Position numbers and translations under genes: made by a program. 64,000 nucleotides of DNA from contig NZ_QDDJ01000020.1 of assembly GCF_003121625.1 (NCBI RefSeq), positions 41,998 through 105,997 on the forward strand, given 5' to 3'. The DNA is from Ornithinimicrobium cavernae. Lineage in GTDB: Bacteria; Actinomycetota; Actinomycetes; Actinomycetales; Dermatophilaceae. Positions 35,411-43,661 of this stretch are shown here, one piece after another (the stretch's first letter is position 1; the number at the start of each line of letters is the position of its first letter). The notes beneath the pieces were generated by a model. It ran no database searches. It saw only the letters and a list, made by a program, of their open reading frames with translations, and was not told the DNA's origin.

Positions 35411-36697
35411 GTGCACGTGTGGCTGAATGGCATTGTCGTGTCCGCACTGGTGTCCCTGGTGTACCCGTGGTTCAGTCTGGTCGGTGGTGCCTTCGCTGCC
35501 GGCAGCATGATTCTGGCCCTGCGGATGATCAGCGGCGCGCTCCGCTGGGTCTGCCTGACGCTCCTCGCAGCTGGAGGGCTCGGATACGGGGCGGCCTGGC
35601 TGCTCGGCGCACCGTGGGACCTGGCTGCTGTGTTGTCCCTGAACCAGTGGCTGATCGCGATGCTTGTCGGGCTGACCTTCCTGCGACTCCTGCCTCTCCC
35701 GGCCCGCGGCGCGGCGAGGCGCCCCACGGGCGTGCGGGCCATGGCAGAGACGATGCTGGCTGCGCATCTGATCGGGTCCGTGGTCAACATCGCCGCGGTG
35801 AGTCTCGTGGGGCACGGACTCCGGCGCCACCCCCTGTCGCGGGGTGACGGGTCCTTGGTGGGCTTCGCTTTCGCCCTGTCGGCATTCTGGTCACCGATCT
35901 GGGTCGGCTACGCGGCGGTGGCAGCCTATGCACCGTCCGCGCAGATGTGGCTGGTGTCCCTGTTCGGCCTCGGTCTCGCCGTGATGTCACTCGGGCTGCT
36001 GCTCGTCGGCCTCCACCGGGCCGAGCCGACCGCCTGGGGTGCCTTCTCCGGGTTCGCTCTGTCGATGGATTCGCTGCGGTTCCCGGCGCTGCTCATGGGG
36101 CTGGTGCTCGTGCTGAGGGTCCTGCTGGACGGTCCGTCGATCGTCCTGCTCGTCCTGGTCGCGGCCCTGTGCCTGTCCGTGCTGGCCCTCGGCCTGAGGC
36201 ACGGGCGCTCGGCGGGTCCCCTGTTGACCCGCCACCTCAAGCACGGTGTGACGCGGATCGCCGGGGAGGTGGCCGTGTTTGCCTCCGCCGGCTTCTTTGG
36301 TGGCGGAGTGGGGCTGCTTCTGTCCACGGTCGAGGGCCCGGACTGGCAGCTCGGGCAGAGCACCGGCGTGTGGCTGGCCTGGGCGGGTCCGGTCCTCATG
36401 GTCGGCCTGGCCGTCCTGGGAGTCCATCCTCTCGTCTCGCTGGTCATGTTCGCGTCCGCGGCGCTTCCGATGGGACTCGACCCGACCCTCTTTGCCATGG
36501 CCGGCGTCATCGGCTGGGGCGCGTCACTGCCGGCCAACCCCCTGTCCGGCCTGAACCTGCTCCTCGGAGGTGCATTCGGTGTCAATGTGAGGGAGATGGT
36601 TCCGATGAATGTGCTGTGGAGTGGCGCTATTGTGTTGTTGTCGCTGCCCCTGCTCATGGCTTTTGAGGCAGCAGTGCAGGGATTTGGTCAGGGTTAG
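35411..36697 (+). CDS. Multi-pass membrane protein, permease-like, family not recognised
   Basis: The 428-residue protein from a GTG start has about eleven or twelve hydrophobic segments and few charged residues apart from short Arg-rich loops (PARGAARRPTG). Near residue 290, FASAGFFGGGVGLLLS, and near 380, GWGASLPANPLSGLNLLLGG, form Gly/Pro-rich re-entrant-like motifs of the kind seen in ion-coupled carboxylate transporters. It follows tctA by 51 bases and precedes the TetR gene. An accessory transporter for the same or a related acid is an inference from place and topology. Confidence 0.55.
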   Translation: MHVWLNGIVVSALVSLVYPWFSLVGGAFAAGSMILALRMISGALRWVCLTLLAAGGLGYGAAWLLGAPWDLAAVLSLNQWLIAMLVGLTFLRLLPLPARGAARRPTGVRAMAETMLAAHLIGSVVNIAAVSLVGHGLRRHPLSRGDGSLVGFAFALSAFWSPIWVGYAAVAAYAPSAQMWLVSLFGLGLAVMSLGLLLVGLHRAEPTAWGAFSGFALSMDSLRFPALLMGLVLVLRVLLDGPSIVLLVLVAALCLSVLALGLRHGRSAGPLLTRHLKHGVTRIAGEVAVFASAGFFGGGVGLLLSTVEGPDWQLGQSTGVWLAWAGPVLMVGLAVLGVHPLVSLVMFASAALPMGLDPTLFAMAGVIGWGASLPANPLSGLNLLLGGAFGVNVREMVPMNVLWSGAIVLLSLPLLMAFEAAVQGFGQG

Positions 36698-36800
36698 CAG
36701 GCGAGCCATATACCTGCGGCACGAGACGTTCTCTGCGATCCTATTCGGGGTGAACGAAACTAATTCGGGTTGTTTTTACGTGGGACTGGGAGGTCTTTCC

Positions 36801-37415
36801 ATGAGTGAGGGTCGCGGCGCGGGGAACAAGGCAACGGGACCCCGGAGGCGGGCAGGGGCGAGTCGGGCCCGGATCCTCGACGTGGCCGACCAGTTGTTCT
36901 ACGCCGACGGCGTGGGGAACATCGGGATCGATCGGATCATCGCGGAGTCCGACGTGGCCAAGGCGACGCTGTACAGCAACTTCGGCAGCAAGGAGGGACT
37001 GGTCGACGCCTACCTGGCGGCTCGCCACGAGATCACCGAGCGCAAGATCGAGGACCTCAAGAAGTCGGAGACGGACGACCGCGGCCGGCTGAAGGGCTTC
37101 TTTGAGTTCCTCGGAGAGCTGACGCACGAGGACGCGTTCCGCGGGTGTGCGTTCGTCCTTGCAGCCGCCGACTCCGGCCAGAAGGGCGTCGCGTGGGAGT
37201 GGGCGCAACGTCACAAGAAGATGGTTCGAGACTTCTTCATGGACATGCTGGCCAGCCTCGTGCCCGAGGACGACGTCCTCGACGTGAGCTGGAAACTGAC
37301 GATTCTCTACGAGGGCGCGCTGCTCACCGCAGGCCTACACAAGGATTCTGAGGCCGCACGGCGGGCGTATGAGGTGGCGCGCCTTCTGATGGGGGAGAGC
37401 GAGGTTCGCGACTGA
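36801..37415 (+). CDS. TetR/AcrR-family transcriptional regulator
   Basis: ATG 36801 follows GGGAGG; the open frame extends 64 codons upstream without family similarity. The 204-residue protein has the TetR helix-turn-helix at residues 18-65: RILDVADQLFYADGVGNIGI, then IIAESDVAKATLYSNFGSKE. The C-terminal part is all helical, as expected for a ligand-binding dimerisation domain. It closes the CoA-transferase/TctCBA cluster and is the likely repressor at the palindrome 29904-29925. The 103 bases before it are AT-richer and may hold its own promoter. Confidence 0.88.
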   Translation: MSEGRGAGNKATGPRRRAGASRARILDVADQLFYADGVGNIGIDRIIAESDVAKATLYSNFGSKEGLVDAYLAARHEITERKIEDLKKSETDDRGRLKGFFEFLGELTHEDAFRGCAFVLAAADSGQKGVAWEWAQRHKKMVRDFFMDMLASLVPEDDVLDVSWKLTILYEGALLTAGLHKDSEAARRAYEVARLLMGESEVRD

Positions 37416-37471
37416 CGGGGCTCTGCCCGAAGGGCTCCGGCCCGGCGCGAGGAGGCCGCCAATGACGTGGC

Positions 37472-37493
37472 AACCTGCACCTTGGTCCAGGTT
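37472..37493. promoter_or_regulatory. Possible MerR-type operator/promoter before a small Cys-Cys protein gene
   Basis: AACCTG and CAGGTT are perfect arms around 10 bases (CACCTTGGTC), 12 bases upstream of ATG 37506. The ACCTTGGTCCAGGT core is reminiscent of MerR-family sites, and a broken MerR gene follows. I cannot define -35 and -10 boxes with confidence. Confidence 0.4.
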
Positions 37494-37505
37494 TACCGTG
37501 GAGGC

Positions 37506-37781
37506 ATGGAGACCCTGTTCACCACGGATGCGTGCACGATGCCGACCACGGAGCGGCCGCTACGGCTGGCGGAGTTCGATGCCCTGTTCGCCGCGGCTGT
37601 CCGCAGCGTGGAGCGCCGAGACACGGGGGTCCGACTGCACCTCTCGGGCGCGGACGGCCTGGCAGATCTGGTGCGGGACCTGACTGAGCGGGAGGCCTCG
37701 TGCTGCTCGTTCTTCACCTTCACGATCGACGGCAGCGACCAGGCCCTCACCCTCGACGTCTCGGTGGCGCCGGCCCGCTAG
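37506..37781 (+). CDS. Small protein with Cys-Cys motif, linked to a MerR remnant
   Basis: The 91-residue product (start ATG 37506 after GTGGAGG) has no signal or membrane segment. It contains LTEREASCCSFFTFTI near its C-terminus; the adjacent cysteines are probable metal ligands. Similar short proteins with an E-x-x-CC-x-F-F pattern are, to my recollection, often encoded beside MerR-type metal regulators, which fits the remnant directly downstream. An in-frame ATG 13 codons earlier would place the start inside the putative operator and is disfavoured. Function unknown. Confidence 0.6.
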   Translation: METLFTTDACTMPTTERPLRLAEFDALFAAAVRSVERRDTGVRLHLSGADGLADLVRDLTEREASCCSFFTFTIDGSDQALTLDVSVAPAR

Positions 37782-37825
37782 GAGATCCTTGACGCTCTGG
37801 CCGAGCGTGCCCGGGAACTCTCACC

Positions 37826-38084
37826 ATGAGACTCCGGATCAGTGATGTCGCGCAGGCGGCCGGGATCAGTCGGGAGACCGGTCGGCGGCCCACGAGGTCG
37901 GGACTCCGGACTCCAGTCGCGCGCTCGAGACAAGCTTGTCGAGGTCGAGGAGCGCATCGCTGATCTCGAGGTGATCCGGGACAACCTCCGTGCGGCGCTC
38001 GACGCTGGCTGCGACGACCTGCACACGTGCGAGAGCAGTGACTGCTGCCCCCTGCCCTTTGTCGAGATCACCACCAGAGCGTGA
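37826..38084 (+). pseudogene. MerR-family regulator remnant with internal deletion and frameshift
   Basis: The first 18 codons from ATG 37826 read MRLRISDVAQAAGISRET, a normal MerR helix-turn-helix start. The frame then changes to unrelated Arg-rich sequence. About 40 codons later, in another frame (from about 37920), RARDKLVEVEERIADLEVIR runs into DNLRAALDAGCDDLHTCE and SSDCCPLPFVEI, the coiled coil and Cys-rich metal-binding end of a MerR protein. The DNA-binding wing and the linker helices, usually about 70 residues, are missing. The gene therefore cannot make a normal regulator, although an 80-residue product from the GTG at 37842 is possible. Confidence 0.75.
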
Positions 38085-38222
38085 GCGCGGACGTCAGGGG
38101 CCGCACAACGGGCGGGATCGGCTGACGGCCGCTGCGACGCAAACCACCGGCTGCAGAACCGGCGCGGAAGGGCGCCCCGGGGGTGCGGAAGGGGTCCGGT
38201 GACCGGCGTCCCGTCGCCACAT

Positions 38223-38295
38223 GGACTGGCAGGTGGGACAATTTGCGGGGCCGTTGAGCACGAGCGACGTCGCAAATCGCGCGAACTGCCAGTCC
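38223..38295. repeat. Nested 73-base palindromic element
   Basis: Outer arms GGACTGGCAG (38223-38232) and CTGCCAGTCC (38286-38295) are perfect. Inside them, separated by 8 bases on each side, lie ATTTGCG (38241-38247) and CGCAAAT (38271-38277), also perfect, with a 23-base centre. The symmetry suggests a small mobile-type element (MITE/REP-like) or a structured RNA. The surrounding gap 38085-38444 contains no convincing gene; a promoter for nothing obvious is seen. Confidence 0.65.
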
Positions 38296-38444
38296 GTCTG
38301 CAGGTTCCCGCTCACCGGAGGCGTCGTCACACGGCGCGCTCGGTCGGGTCGAAACGCGCCACGCCGCGCGCTCATCGCACCAAGCGCGCCCGACTCAGCG
38401 GCCAGCCACCCCCTTGGCTGCCCCAGGGGTCCGCAAGGCCCGGA

Positions 38445-39128
38445 TCAGTCGTCCGGCGTCCCAGGGTGCCCGGTGACGTGCCGTGTGGACAGGATGTGCG
38501 AGCGCATCACGGCCTCGGCCCACTCACCGTCCCCGGCCCGCGCCGCCTCGACAAGCTGCTGGTGCGCCTGCATGGACCGCTCCAGGGAGCGGGGGTCGTA
38601 CTGGCGGAAGGTGCGCGTCACGATGGCCGGGCGGAACAGGGCCTGCAGCGCGATCGCCAGGTGACGGTTGCCGCAGCGTTCGACGAAGATCGCGTGGAAG
38701 GCGTTGTTGAGGCCGGTGAGCTCGGCCGGGTCGTGCCCGCCGGCGACGATCGCCTGCATCCGCGCGTCGAGGTCCTCGAGCTCGGCCAGGTCCTCCTCGC
38801 CGAGCCGGGGAACGGCCAGCCGGCACGCGACCGGTTCGAACTGTGCCCGCAGCTCGTAGAGCGCCGCGGTGTCCTCCGCGGTGAACGACACCACCTGGGC
38901 GCCCTTGTTGGGTGTGGTGTCGACCAGCCCCTCGGCCGACAGTCGCTTGAGCGCGTCGCGCACCGGGGTCCGGCTCACTCCCAGCTGACGCGCCAGCGCC
39001 TGCTCGAAGAGGCGCTCTCCGGCGGCGAACTCGCCCTCGGAGATCCGGGTGAGCAGCTCGGCATACACCCGGTCGGAGACGTCACCGGTGGCCGGCTCTC
39101 CCGCCTCGCCCGCTCGCTCCTGCGCCAT
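38445..39128 (-). CDS. GntR-family regulator with FCD domain
   Basis: ATG 39128, preceded by GAGGGGTGAG, gives 227 residues; the open frame extends upstream. The winged helix (residues 17-85) includes ISEGEFAAGERLFEQALAR and QLGVSRTPVRDALKRLSAEG. The FCD domain has LYELRAQFEPVACRLA, ELTGLNNAFHAIFVERCGNR and a closing MQAHQQLVEAARAGD, with the Asp/His pattern of metal-dependent ligand binding. It is separated by 40 bases from the lyase-like gene and probably binds the two TGCATGCAATCT sites in the divergent promoter 41401-41474. Confidence 0.86.
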   Translation of the reverse strand: MAQERAGEAGEPATGDVSDRVYAELLTRISEGEFAAGERLFEQALARQLGVSRTPVRDALKRLSAEGLVDTTPNKGAQVVSFTAEDTAALYELRAQFEPVACRLAVPRLGEEDLAELEDLDARMQAIVAGGHDPAELTGLNNAFHAIFVERCGNRHLAIALQALFRPAIVTRTFRQYDPRSLERSMQAHQQLVEAARAGDGEWAEAVMRSHILSTRHVTGHPGTPDD

Positions 39129-39168
39129 GCTCACCCCTCGGTGTGTCGGTCGGGCCGGTGCCCGACGG

Positions 39169-40113
39169 TCAGTCCGGCCAGCGGGCGCCGGCCAGGTCTG
39201 CCCGGCTCCCACCGCGCGTCACGAACGACGTGGACGGTATGCCGGTCAGCTCCACGCTGCGTTCTACCACAGTCAGGTAGGCCGCGAGGTCCACGCCGGT
39301 GCGGACGCCCAGGCTGTCGCAGAGGTGGATGAGGTCCTCCAGGGGCGCGTTGCCCAGCACCGTCGGGTCGCCGGGGAACCACAGGTCGCCGCCGAGTCCG
39401 GCGAAGGAGCCCTCGAGCCAGCTCGCACCGGCGGTGAGGGCAGCCAGCGCGTTGGCGGGGGCGAACCCGTTGCGGTTGTGCAGGTGCACGCCGACCTCCA
39501 ACGCCGGGTGCCTGGACAGTGTCTCGGTCACCCCGGCGAACACCTCACCCGGGTGTTCCTGCCCCGAGGTCAGCGCGAGGTAGACCCCGGCAGCCCCGGC
39601 GTCCACGGCCGCGTCGACCACCCTGTCGCGCTCCTGAGCGGGCACGGCACCACGGGCGGGCGCGAAGAAGGAGCACGCGACAGCCACGACCAGCCGGGCG
39701 CCGGAGGATCGGACGACACGAGCCACCTCGGGGAGCTCGGCCAGGAGGTCAGCGGTGCCACGCCGCTGGTTGCGCCGGCTCACCTCGTCGTCGGCGGAGA
39801 TCACCACGACCACCTCGTCCAGCCCGCACTCGGCCGCCCGCTCGGCTCCCCGCAGGTTGGGCGCGAGTCCGCGGTAGCGGACGCCCGGCGGGCGGGGCAC
39901 CGCGGCCATCACCGCGGCGGCGTCGGCCAGCTGGGGGAGCACCTTCGGGTGGGCGAAGGACACCGCCTCGATCTCCGTGACACCGGCGTCGATGAGCAGG
40001 CGCACCAGCGCGACCTTGTCCTCGGTCCGGAGCGGGACCGGCACGGCCTGCAGTCCGTCGCGGAGCCCGACCTCCACCAACCGGACGGACTCGGGCAGGG
40101 CGAGTGTCGTCAT
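39169..40113 (-). CDS. HMG-CoA-lyase-like DRE-TIM metallolyase with altered active-site loop
   Basis: The 314-residue protein has the DRE-TIM signature VEVGLRDGLQ, the SFAHPKVLPQLAD element and the metal-binding GVHLHNRNG (HxH) of the 3-hydroxy-3-methylglutaryl-CoA lyase family. The family's active-site loop GLGGCPYA is GLGGDLWFPG here: the mobile catalytic Cys is replaced by Asp and the segment differs. The downstream metal-ligand Asn (VLGNAPLEDL) is kept. An aldolase/lyase acting on a different CoA ester is therefore more likely than true HMG-CoA lyase. Its start overlaps the CoA-transferase stop (ATGA), so it probably cleaves the product made from that enzyme's CoA ester. Confidence 0.82.
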   Translation of the reverse strand: MTTLALPESVRLVEVGLRDGLQAVPVPLRTEDKVALVRLLIDAGVTEIEAVSFAHPKVLPQLADAAAVMAAVPRPPGVRYRGLAPNLRGAERAAECGLDEVVVVISADDEVSRRNQRRGTADLLAELPEVARVVRSSGARLVVAVACSFFAPARGAVPAQERDRVVDAAVDAGAAGVYLALTSGQEHPGEVFAGVTETLSRHPALEVGVHLHNRNGFAPANALAALTAGASWLEGSFAGLGGDLWFPGDPTVLGNAPLEDLIHLCDSLGVRTGVDLAAYLTVVERSVELTGIPSTSFVTRGGSRADLAGARWPD

Positions 40114-41345
40114 ACGAGCCCCCGCTCTCTCAGGGTGGCCAGCTGCGCGCCGTCGATGCCCACCTCCGCGAGCACCTCCTCGGTGTGCTGCCCGAGCTCC
40201 GGGCCGGGCCAGCGGACGGTGCCCGTCGTGCGGGACAACCGGGGGAAGACGTTCTGCATCTGCACCTCGCCCAGGACCGGGTGGGGCACCTGCGTGATCG
40301 ACCCGCGTGCGGCGAAGTGGGGGTCGGCGAGCATCTCGACCGGGCGGAAGATCTTGCCGACCGGGACGGAGTGCTCGATCAGCAGCTCCTCCAGCTCGTC
40401 GGCGCCCAGGGTCGCCGTGAACCCGGCGACGAGGTCGTCCAGCTCCGCCTGCCGCTCGCCGCGGGCCACGTGGGTGGCGTAGCGCTCGTCCGTGGCCAGC
40501 TCAGGACGGCCCATGGCGGCGGCGAGCCGGGCGAAGACGGTGTCCTGGTTGGCCGCGATGAGGACCCAGGTGCCGTCCCTGGTCGGGTAGACGTTGCTGG
40601 GGGCGATGTTGGGCAGCACCGCCCCGGTCCGCTCGCGCTGGTAGCCGGTCAGCTGCCACTCGGGCACCAGCGACTCCATCACCCCCAGGACGGCCTCGTA
40701 GATGGCCGAGTCCACGACCTGACCGCGGCCGCTGACATCCCGTTCCCGCAGGGCGGCGAGCGCGCCGATCGTGGCGAACATCGCCGCGAGGGTGTCGCCG
40801 ATCGAGATGCCCATCCGGGACGGCGGGGTGGTCGGGTCGCCGACGACGTAGCGCAGGCCGCCCATCGCCTCGCCGATCGCGCCGTAACCCGGCCGTGCGG
40901 CATACGGCCCGTCCTGACCGAACCCCGAGACGCGGACCATGATGAGACCGGGGTTGAGCTCCCGCAGGGTGTCGTAGCCCAGGCCCCAGCGCTCGAGGGT
41001 GCCGGGCCGGAAGTTCTCCACGAGCACGTCGGCACCGGCGACCAGCTGGCGGGCGATGTCCTGGCCCTCCGGCTCCCGCAAGTTGACGGTGACCGACTTC
41101 TTGTTGCGCCCCACGATCGACCACCACAGCGACTGGTCCTTCGGCCGCTGACGGCCCCACTGGCGCAACGGGTCACCTCTGCCGGGATCCTCGATCTTCA
41201 CCACGTCGGCCCCCAGGTCGCCGAGCAGCTGACCGCAGAACGGACCGGCCAGGAGCTGACCGACCTCGACCACCCGCAGGCCCTGCAGCGGGCCCCCGTC
41301 GGGTCGGTCGGTGTGCTGCGGATCGGACGGTCCGGTCACGGTCAT
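40110..41345 (-). CDS. CaiB/BaiF (class III) CoA-transferase
   Basis: ATG 41345 with AGGAG upstream yields 411 residues; the longer frame adds an unrelated leader. Family motifs are LQGLRVVEVGQLLAGPFCGQ, DLGADVVKIEDPGRGDPLR, IVGRNKKSVTVNLREPEG and MVRVSGFGQDGPYAARPGYG. The catalytic Asp expected around residue 170 lies in the GYGAIGEAMGG region or just after. Translationally coupled to the lyase-like gene. It transfers CoA to a carboxylic acid, probably the product of the adjacent hydantoinase or amidase steps or a related acid. Confidence 0.9.
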   Translation of the reverse strand: MTVTGPSDPQHTDRPDGGPLQGLRVVEVGQLLAGPFCGQLLGDLGADVVKIEDPGRGDPLRQWGRQRPKDQSLWWSIVGRNKKSVTVNLREPEGQDIARQLVAGADVLVENFRPGTLERWGLGYDTLRELNPGLIMVRVSGFGQDGPYAARPGYGAIGEAMGGLRYVVGDPTTPPSRMGISIGDTLAAMFATIGALAALRERDVSGRGQVVDSAIYEAVLGVMESLVPEWQLTGYQRERTGAVLPNIAPSNVYPTRDGTWVLIAANQDTVFARLAAAMGRPELATDERYATHVARGERQAELDDLVAGFTATLGADELEELLIEHSVPVGKIFRPVEMLADPHFAARGSITQVPHPVLGEVQMQNVFPRLSRTTGTVRWPGPELGQHTEEVLAEVGIDGAQLATLRERGLV

Positions 41346-41400
41346 CGCTCCTGGGTCGGCGGTCGGGTCGGTGCGCGGCGAAGGGCCACACCCTGCCATG

Positions 41401-41474
41401 TTGCATGCAATCTTGCAGAGTTTGACCGACATCTCAACTGTGGTCAGGGGGTTAGTAGGAAAGATTGCATGCAG
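41401..41474. promoter_or_regulatory. Paired GntR-type operator sites in a divergent promoter
   Basis: TGCATGCAATCT (41402-41413) and its exact reverse complement AGATTGCATGCA (41462-41473) are placed in inverted order, 60 bases between equivalent ends. Each contains TTGCATGCA(A/G), close to the GntR/FadR-type palindromes. They lie in the 231-base gap between the leftward CoA-transferase and the rightward hydantoinase genes, so one regulator could control both. The GntR regulator at 38445-39128 is the best candidate. Confidence 0.6.
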
Positions 41475-41576
41475 AACCCTTGACGGGTGGTCGGGTCCGT
41501 GCCATCGTGGGCCCCACCGCAACCCGTGACACGACGACGTCATCCCGGCGCCCCGGCGCTCCCCTCAGGAGGATCT

Positions 41577-43658
41577 ATGACCTTTCGGCTCGGCGTGGAC
41601 GTCGGGGGCACCTTCACCGACATCCTGCTCATCAACGAAGACACCGGCGAGTCGTTCCGGGGGAAGACCTCCTCGACGCCGGAGGACCAGTCCGTCGGGG
41701 TGCTGAGGGGGATCGAGCAGGTATGCCGCACGGCCGGCATCGGGACCGACCAGGTCCGGGCGGTGCTGCACGGCACGACCGTGGCGACGAACGCGATCCT
41801 GGAGAAGAAGGGCGCCCGCGTGGGGCTGGTGACCACGCGGGGGTTCCGGCAGATCCTGCAGATCGCGCGCTCGTTCGTCCCGGGTGGGCTCGCCGGGTGG
41901 ATCATCTGGCCCAAGCCCGAGCCGCTCGCCGCGCTCGAGGACACCGTCGAGGTCACCGAGCGGATCGGCAGCGACGGTCAGGTGGTCCTCGAGCTGGACG
42001 AGGACGACGTGCGCACCCAGCTGGCCAGGCTGCGCGACCAGGGCATCCAGGCGCTCAGCATCAGCTTCATCAACGCCTACGCCAACGACCGGCACGAGGT
42101 CCGGGTCGCCGAGATCGCCGCCGAGGTGCTGGGGGACATCCCGGTGTCCCGGTCCTCGGCGGTGCTCCCCGAGCTGCGTGAGTACGAACGCACCCTCACC
42201 ACCGTCGCCAACGCCTACGTGCAGGGCCAGGTGTCGCGCTACGTCGGCAACCTGGAGCGCCAGCTGCACGGATCGGGCCTGGACGCCGACCTGTCCATCC
42301 TGCGCAGCGACGGCGGGCTCGTCTCCGCGGGCATCGCTGCCGACAGCCCCGTCTCACTGCTGCTCTCCGGCCCCGCGGGAGGCGTCACGGGCGCCGCCTG
42401 GGTGGCCGAGCAGGCAGGGGTCGAGAACATCCTGACCTTCGACATGGGCGGCACCTCCACCGACGTCGCGCTGATCCAGGGCCTGACGCCGCGCGTCGGC
42501 CGGGAGACAACGGTCGGCGACCTGACCGTCCGAGCGACGTCCCTGGACGTGCGCACCGTGGGTGCCGGCGGCGGCTCGATCGCCCACGTCCCACAGCTCA
42601 CCCAGGCACTGCGCGTCGGCCCCCAGTCGGCCGGCGCGGTCCCCGGCCCCGCGTCATACGGCCAGGGAGGCACCGAGCCCACGGTGACCGATGCCGACGT
42701 CGTGCTGGGCTATCTGCCGCCGCAACTGGCCGGCGGTGAGATCACCCTCGACGTCGAGGCCGCGCACGCCGCGGTGAAGTCGATCGCCGAGGCGACCGGG
42801 CTGCCCTCCGTGCACGCCGCGGCCGAGGGCATCTACGACATCGTCAACGAGAACATCTTCGGAGCCCTCAAGCTGGTCTCCACCCAGCAGGGGTTCGACC
42901 CCCGCGACTTCGCCCTGATGGCCTTCGGTGGGGCGGGTCCGTTGCACGCCAACGCGCTCGGCATCCTCACCGGTGCCTGGCCGGTCATCATCCCGCCGTC
43001 GCCCGGCGTGCTCGCCGCCTACGGTGACGCCACCACGAGCATGCGGGACGAGGCCGTCCAGACCCTGATCCGCCGGTTCGGGGAGCTGACCGACGCCGAG
43101 CTGCGCGACCTGCTCCACGGCCTGGCCGGCACCGCCCGGCAGTCGCTGCTGGAGGCCGGGCTGCCCGAGGAGGACCTGACCGTCACCTACGCGGTGGACC
43201 TGCGCTACCACGGGCAGGGCTTCGAGATCCCGGTCACGGTCGACGCGGTCGACCTCGAGGGCGCCGCCCTCGACGTGCTGCGCAAGGCCTTCGACGCCGA
43301 GCACGACCGGCTGTTCAACTTCCTGCTCACCAACGAGCACGAGCTGGTGACCGCCCGTGCCACGGTGAGCGGTCCCCGGCCCGAGATGGCCCCGACCGTG
43401 CTCGCCGAGGGAGGGGAGGACCCGTCCGCCGCGGCCCGCCGGACCCACGAGCTGTGGGTCGAGGGCCAGGAGGTCGAGGCCACCATCTACGACCGGCACA
43501 AGCTGCTCGCCGGCAACGTGGTGACCGGTCCGGCCGTCGTGGCCGAGATGGACTCCACCACCCTCGTGCTGCCCGGGCACGCCGCCACCGTGCACCCCAG
43601 TGGCAGCCTCCTCATCCGCCCCATCGACGCCCCCGCCGACTCCGGTTCGAAGGACTGA
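41577..43658 (+). CDS. hyuA: Hydantoinase/oxoprolinase family protein, subunit A (HyuA type)
   Basis: ATG 41577 follows CAGGAGG; an earlier in-frame start is disfavoured. The 693-residue protein opens with FRLGVDVGGTFTDILLINED, the ATP-binding fold of HyuA. It has VLHGTTVATNAILEKKGARV, FDMGGTSTDVALIQG and GAGGGSIAHV, all family landmarks. Members include ATP-dependent N-methylhydantoinase, 5-oxoprolinase and acetone or acetophenone carboxylase subunits. Subunit B follows after three bases. The substrate, a cyclic imide or ketone-like compound, cannot be fixed from sequence. Confidence 0.9.
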   Translation: MTFRLGVDVGGTFTDILLINEDTGESFRGKTSSTPEDQSVGVLRGIEQVCRTAGIGTDQVRAVLHGTTVATNAILEKKGARVGLVTTRGFRQILQIARSFVPGGLAGWIIWPKPEPLAALEDTVEVTERIGSDGQVVLELDEDDVRTQLARLRDQGIQALSISFINAYANDRHEVRVAEIAAEVLGDIPVSRSSAVLPELREYERTLTTVANAYVQGQVSRYVGNLERQLHGSGLDADLSILRSDGGLVSAGIAADSPVSLLLSGPAGGVTGAAWVAEQAGVENILTFDMGGTSTDVALIQGLTPRVGRETTVGDLTVRATSLDVRTVGAGGGSIAHVPQLTQALRVGPQSAGAVPGPASYGQGGTEPTVTDADVVLGYLPPQLAGGEITLDVEAAHAAVKSIAEATGLPSVHAAAEGIYDIVNENIFGALKLVSTQQGFDPRDFALMAFGGAGPLHANALGILTGAWPVIIPPSPGVLAAYGDATTSMRDEAVQTLIRRFGELTDAELRDLLHGLAGTARQSLLEAGLPEEDLTVTYAVDLRYHGQGFEIPVTVDAVDLEGAALDVLRKAFDAEHDRLFNFLLTNEHELVTARATVSGPRPEMAPTVLAEGGEDPSAAARRTHELWVEGQEVEATIYDRHKLLAGNVVTGPAVVAEMDSTTLVLPGHAATVHPSGSLLIRPIDAPADSGSKD

Positions 43659-43661
43659 CCC

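Noticed and set aside
38120..38165. tRNA-like sequence around AACCACCGGCTGCAGAACCGGCGCG
   Set aside because: No full cloverleaf, no T-loop GTTCGAATC-type sequence and no acceptor stem could be built.
38199..39332. Plus-strand open frame of 377 codons
   Set aside because: Antisense of the GntR gene; Arg/Gly/Pro-rich without motifs.
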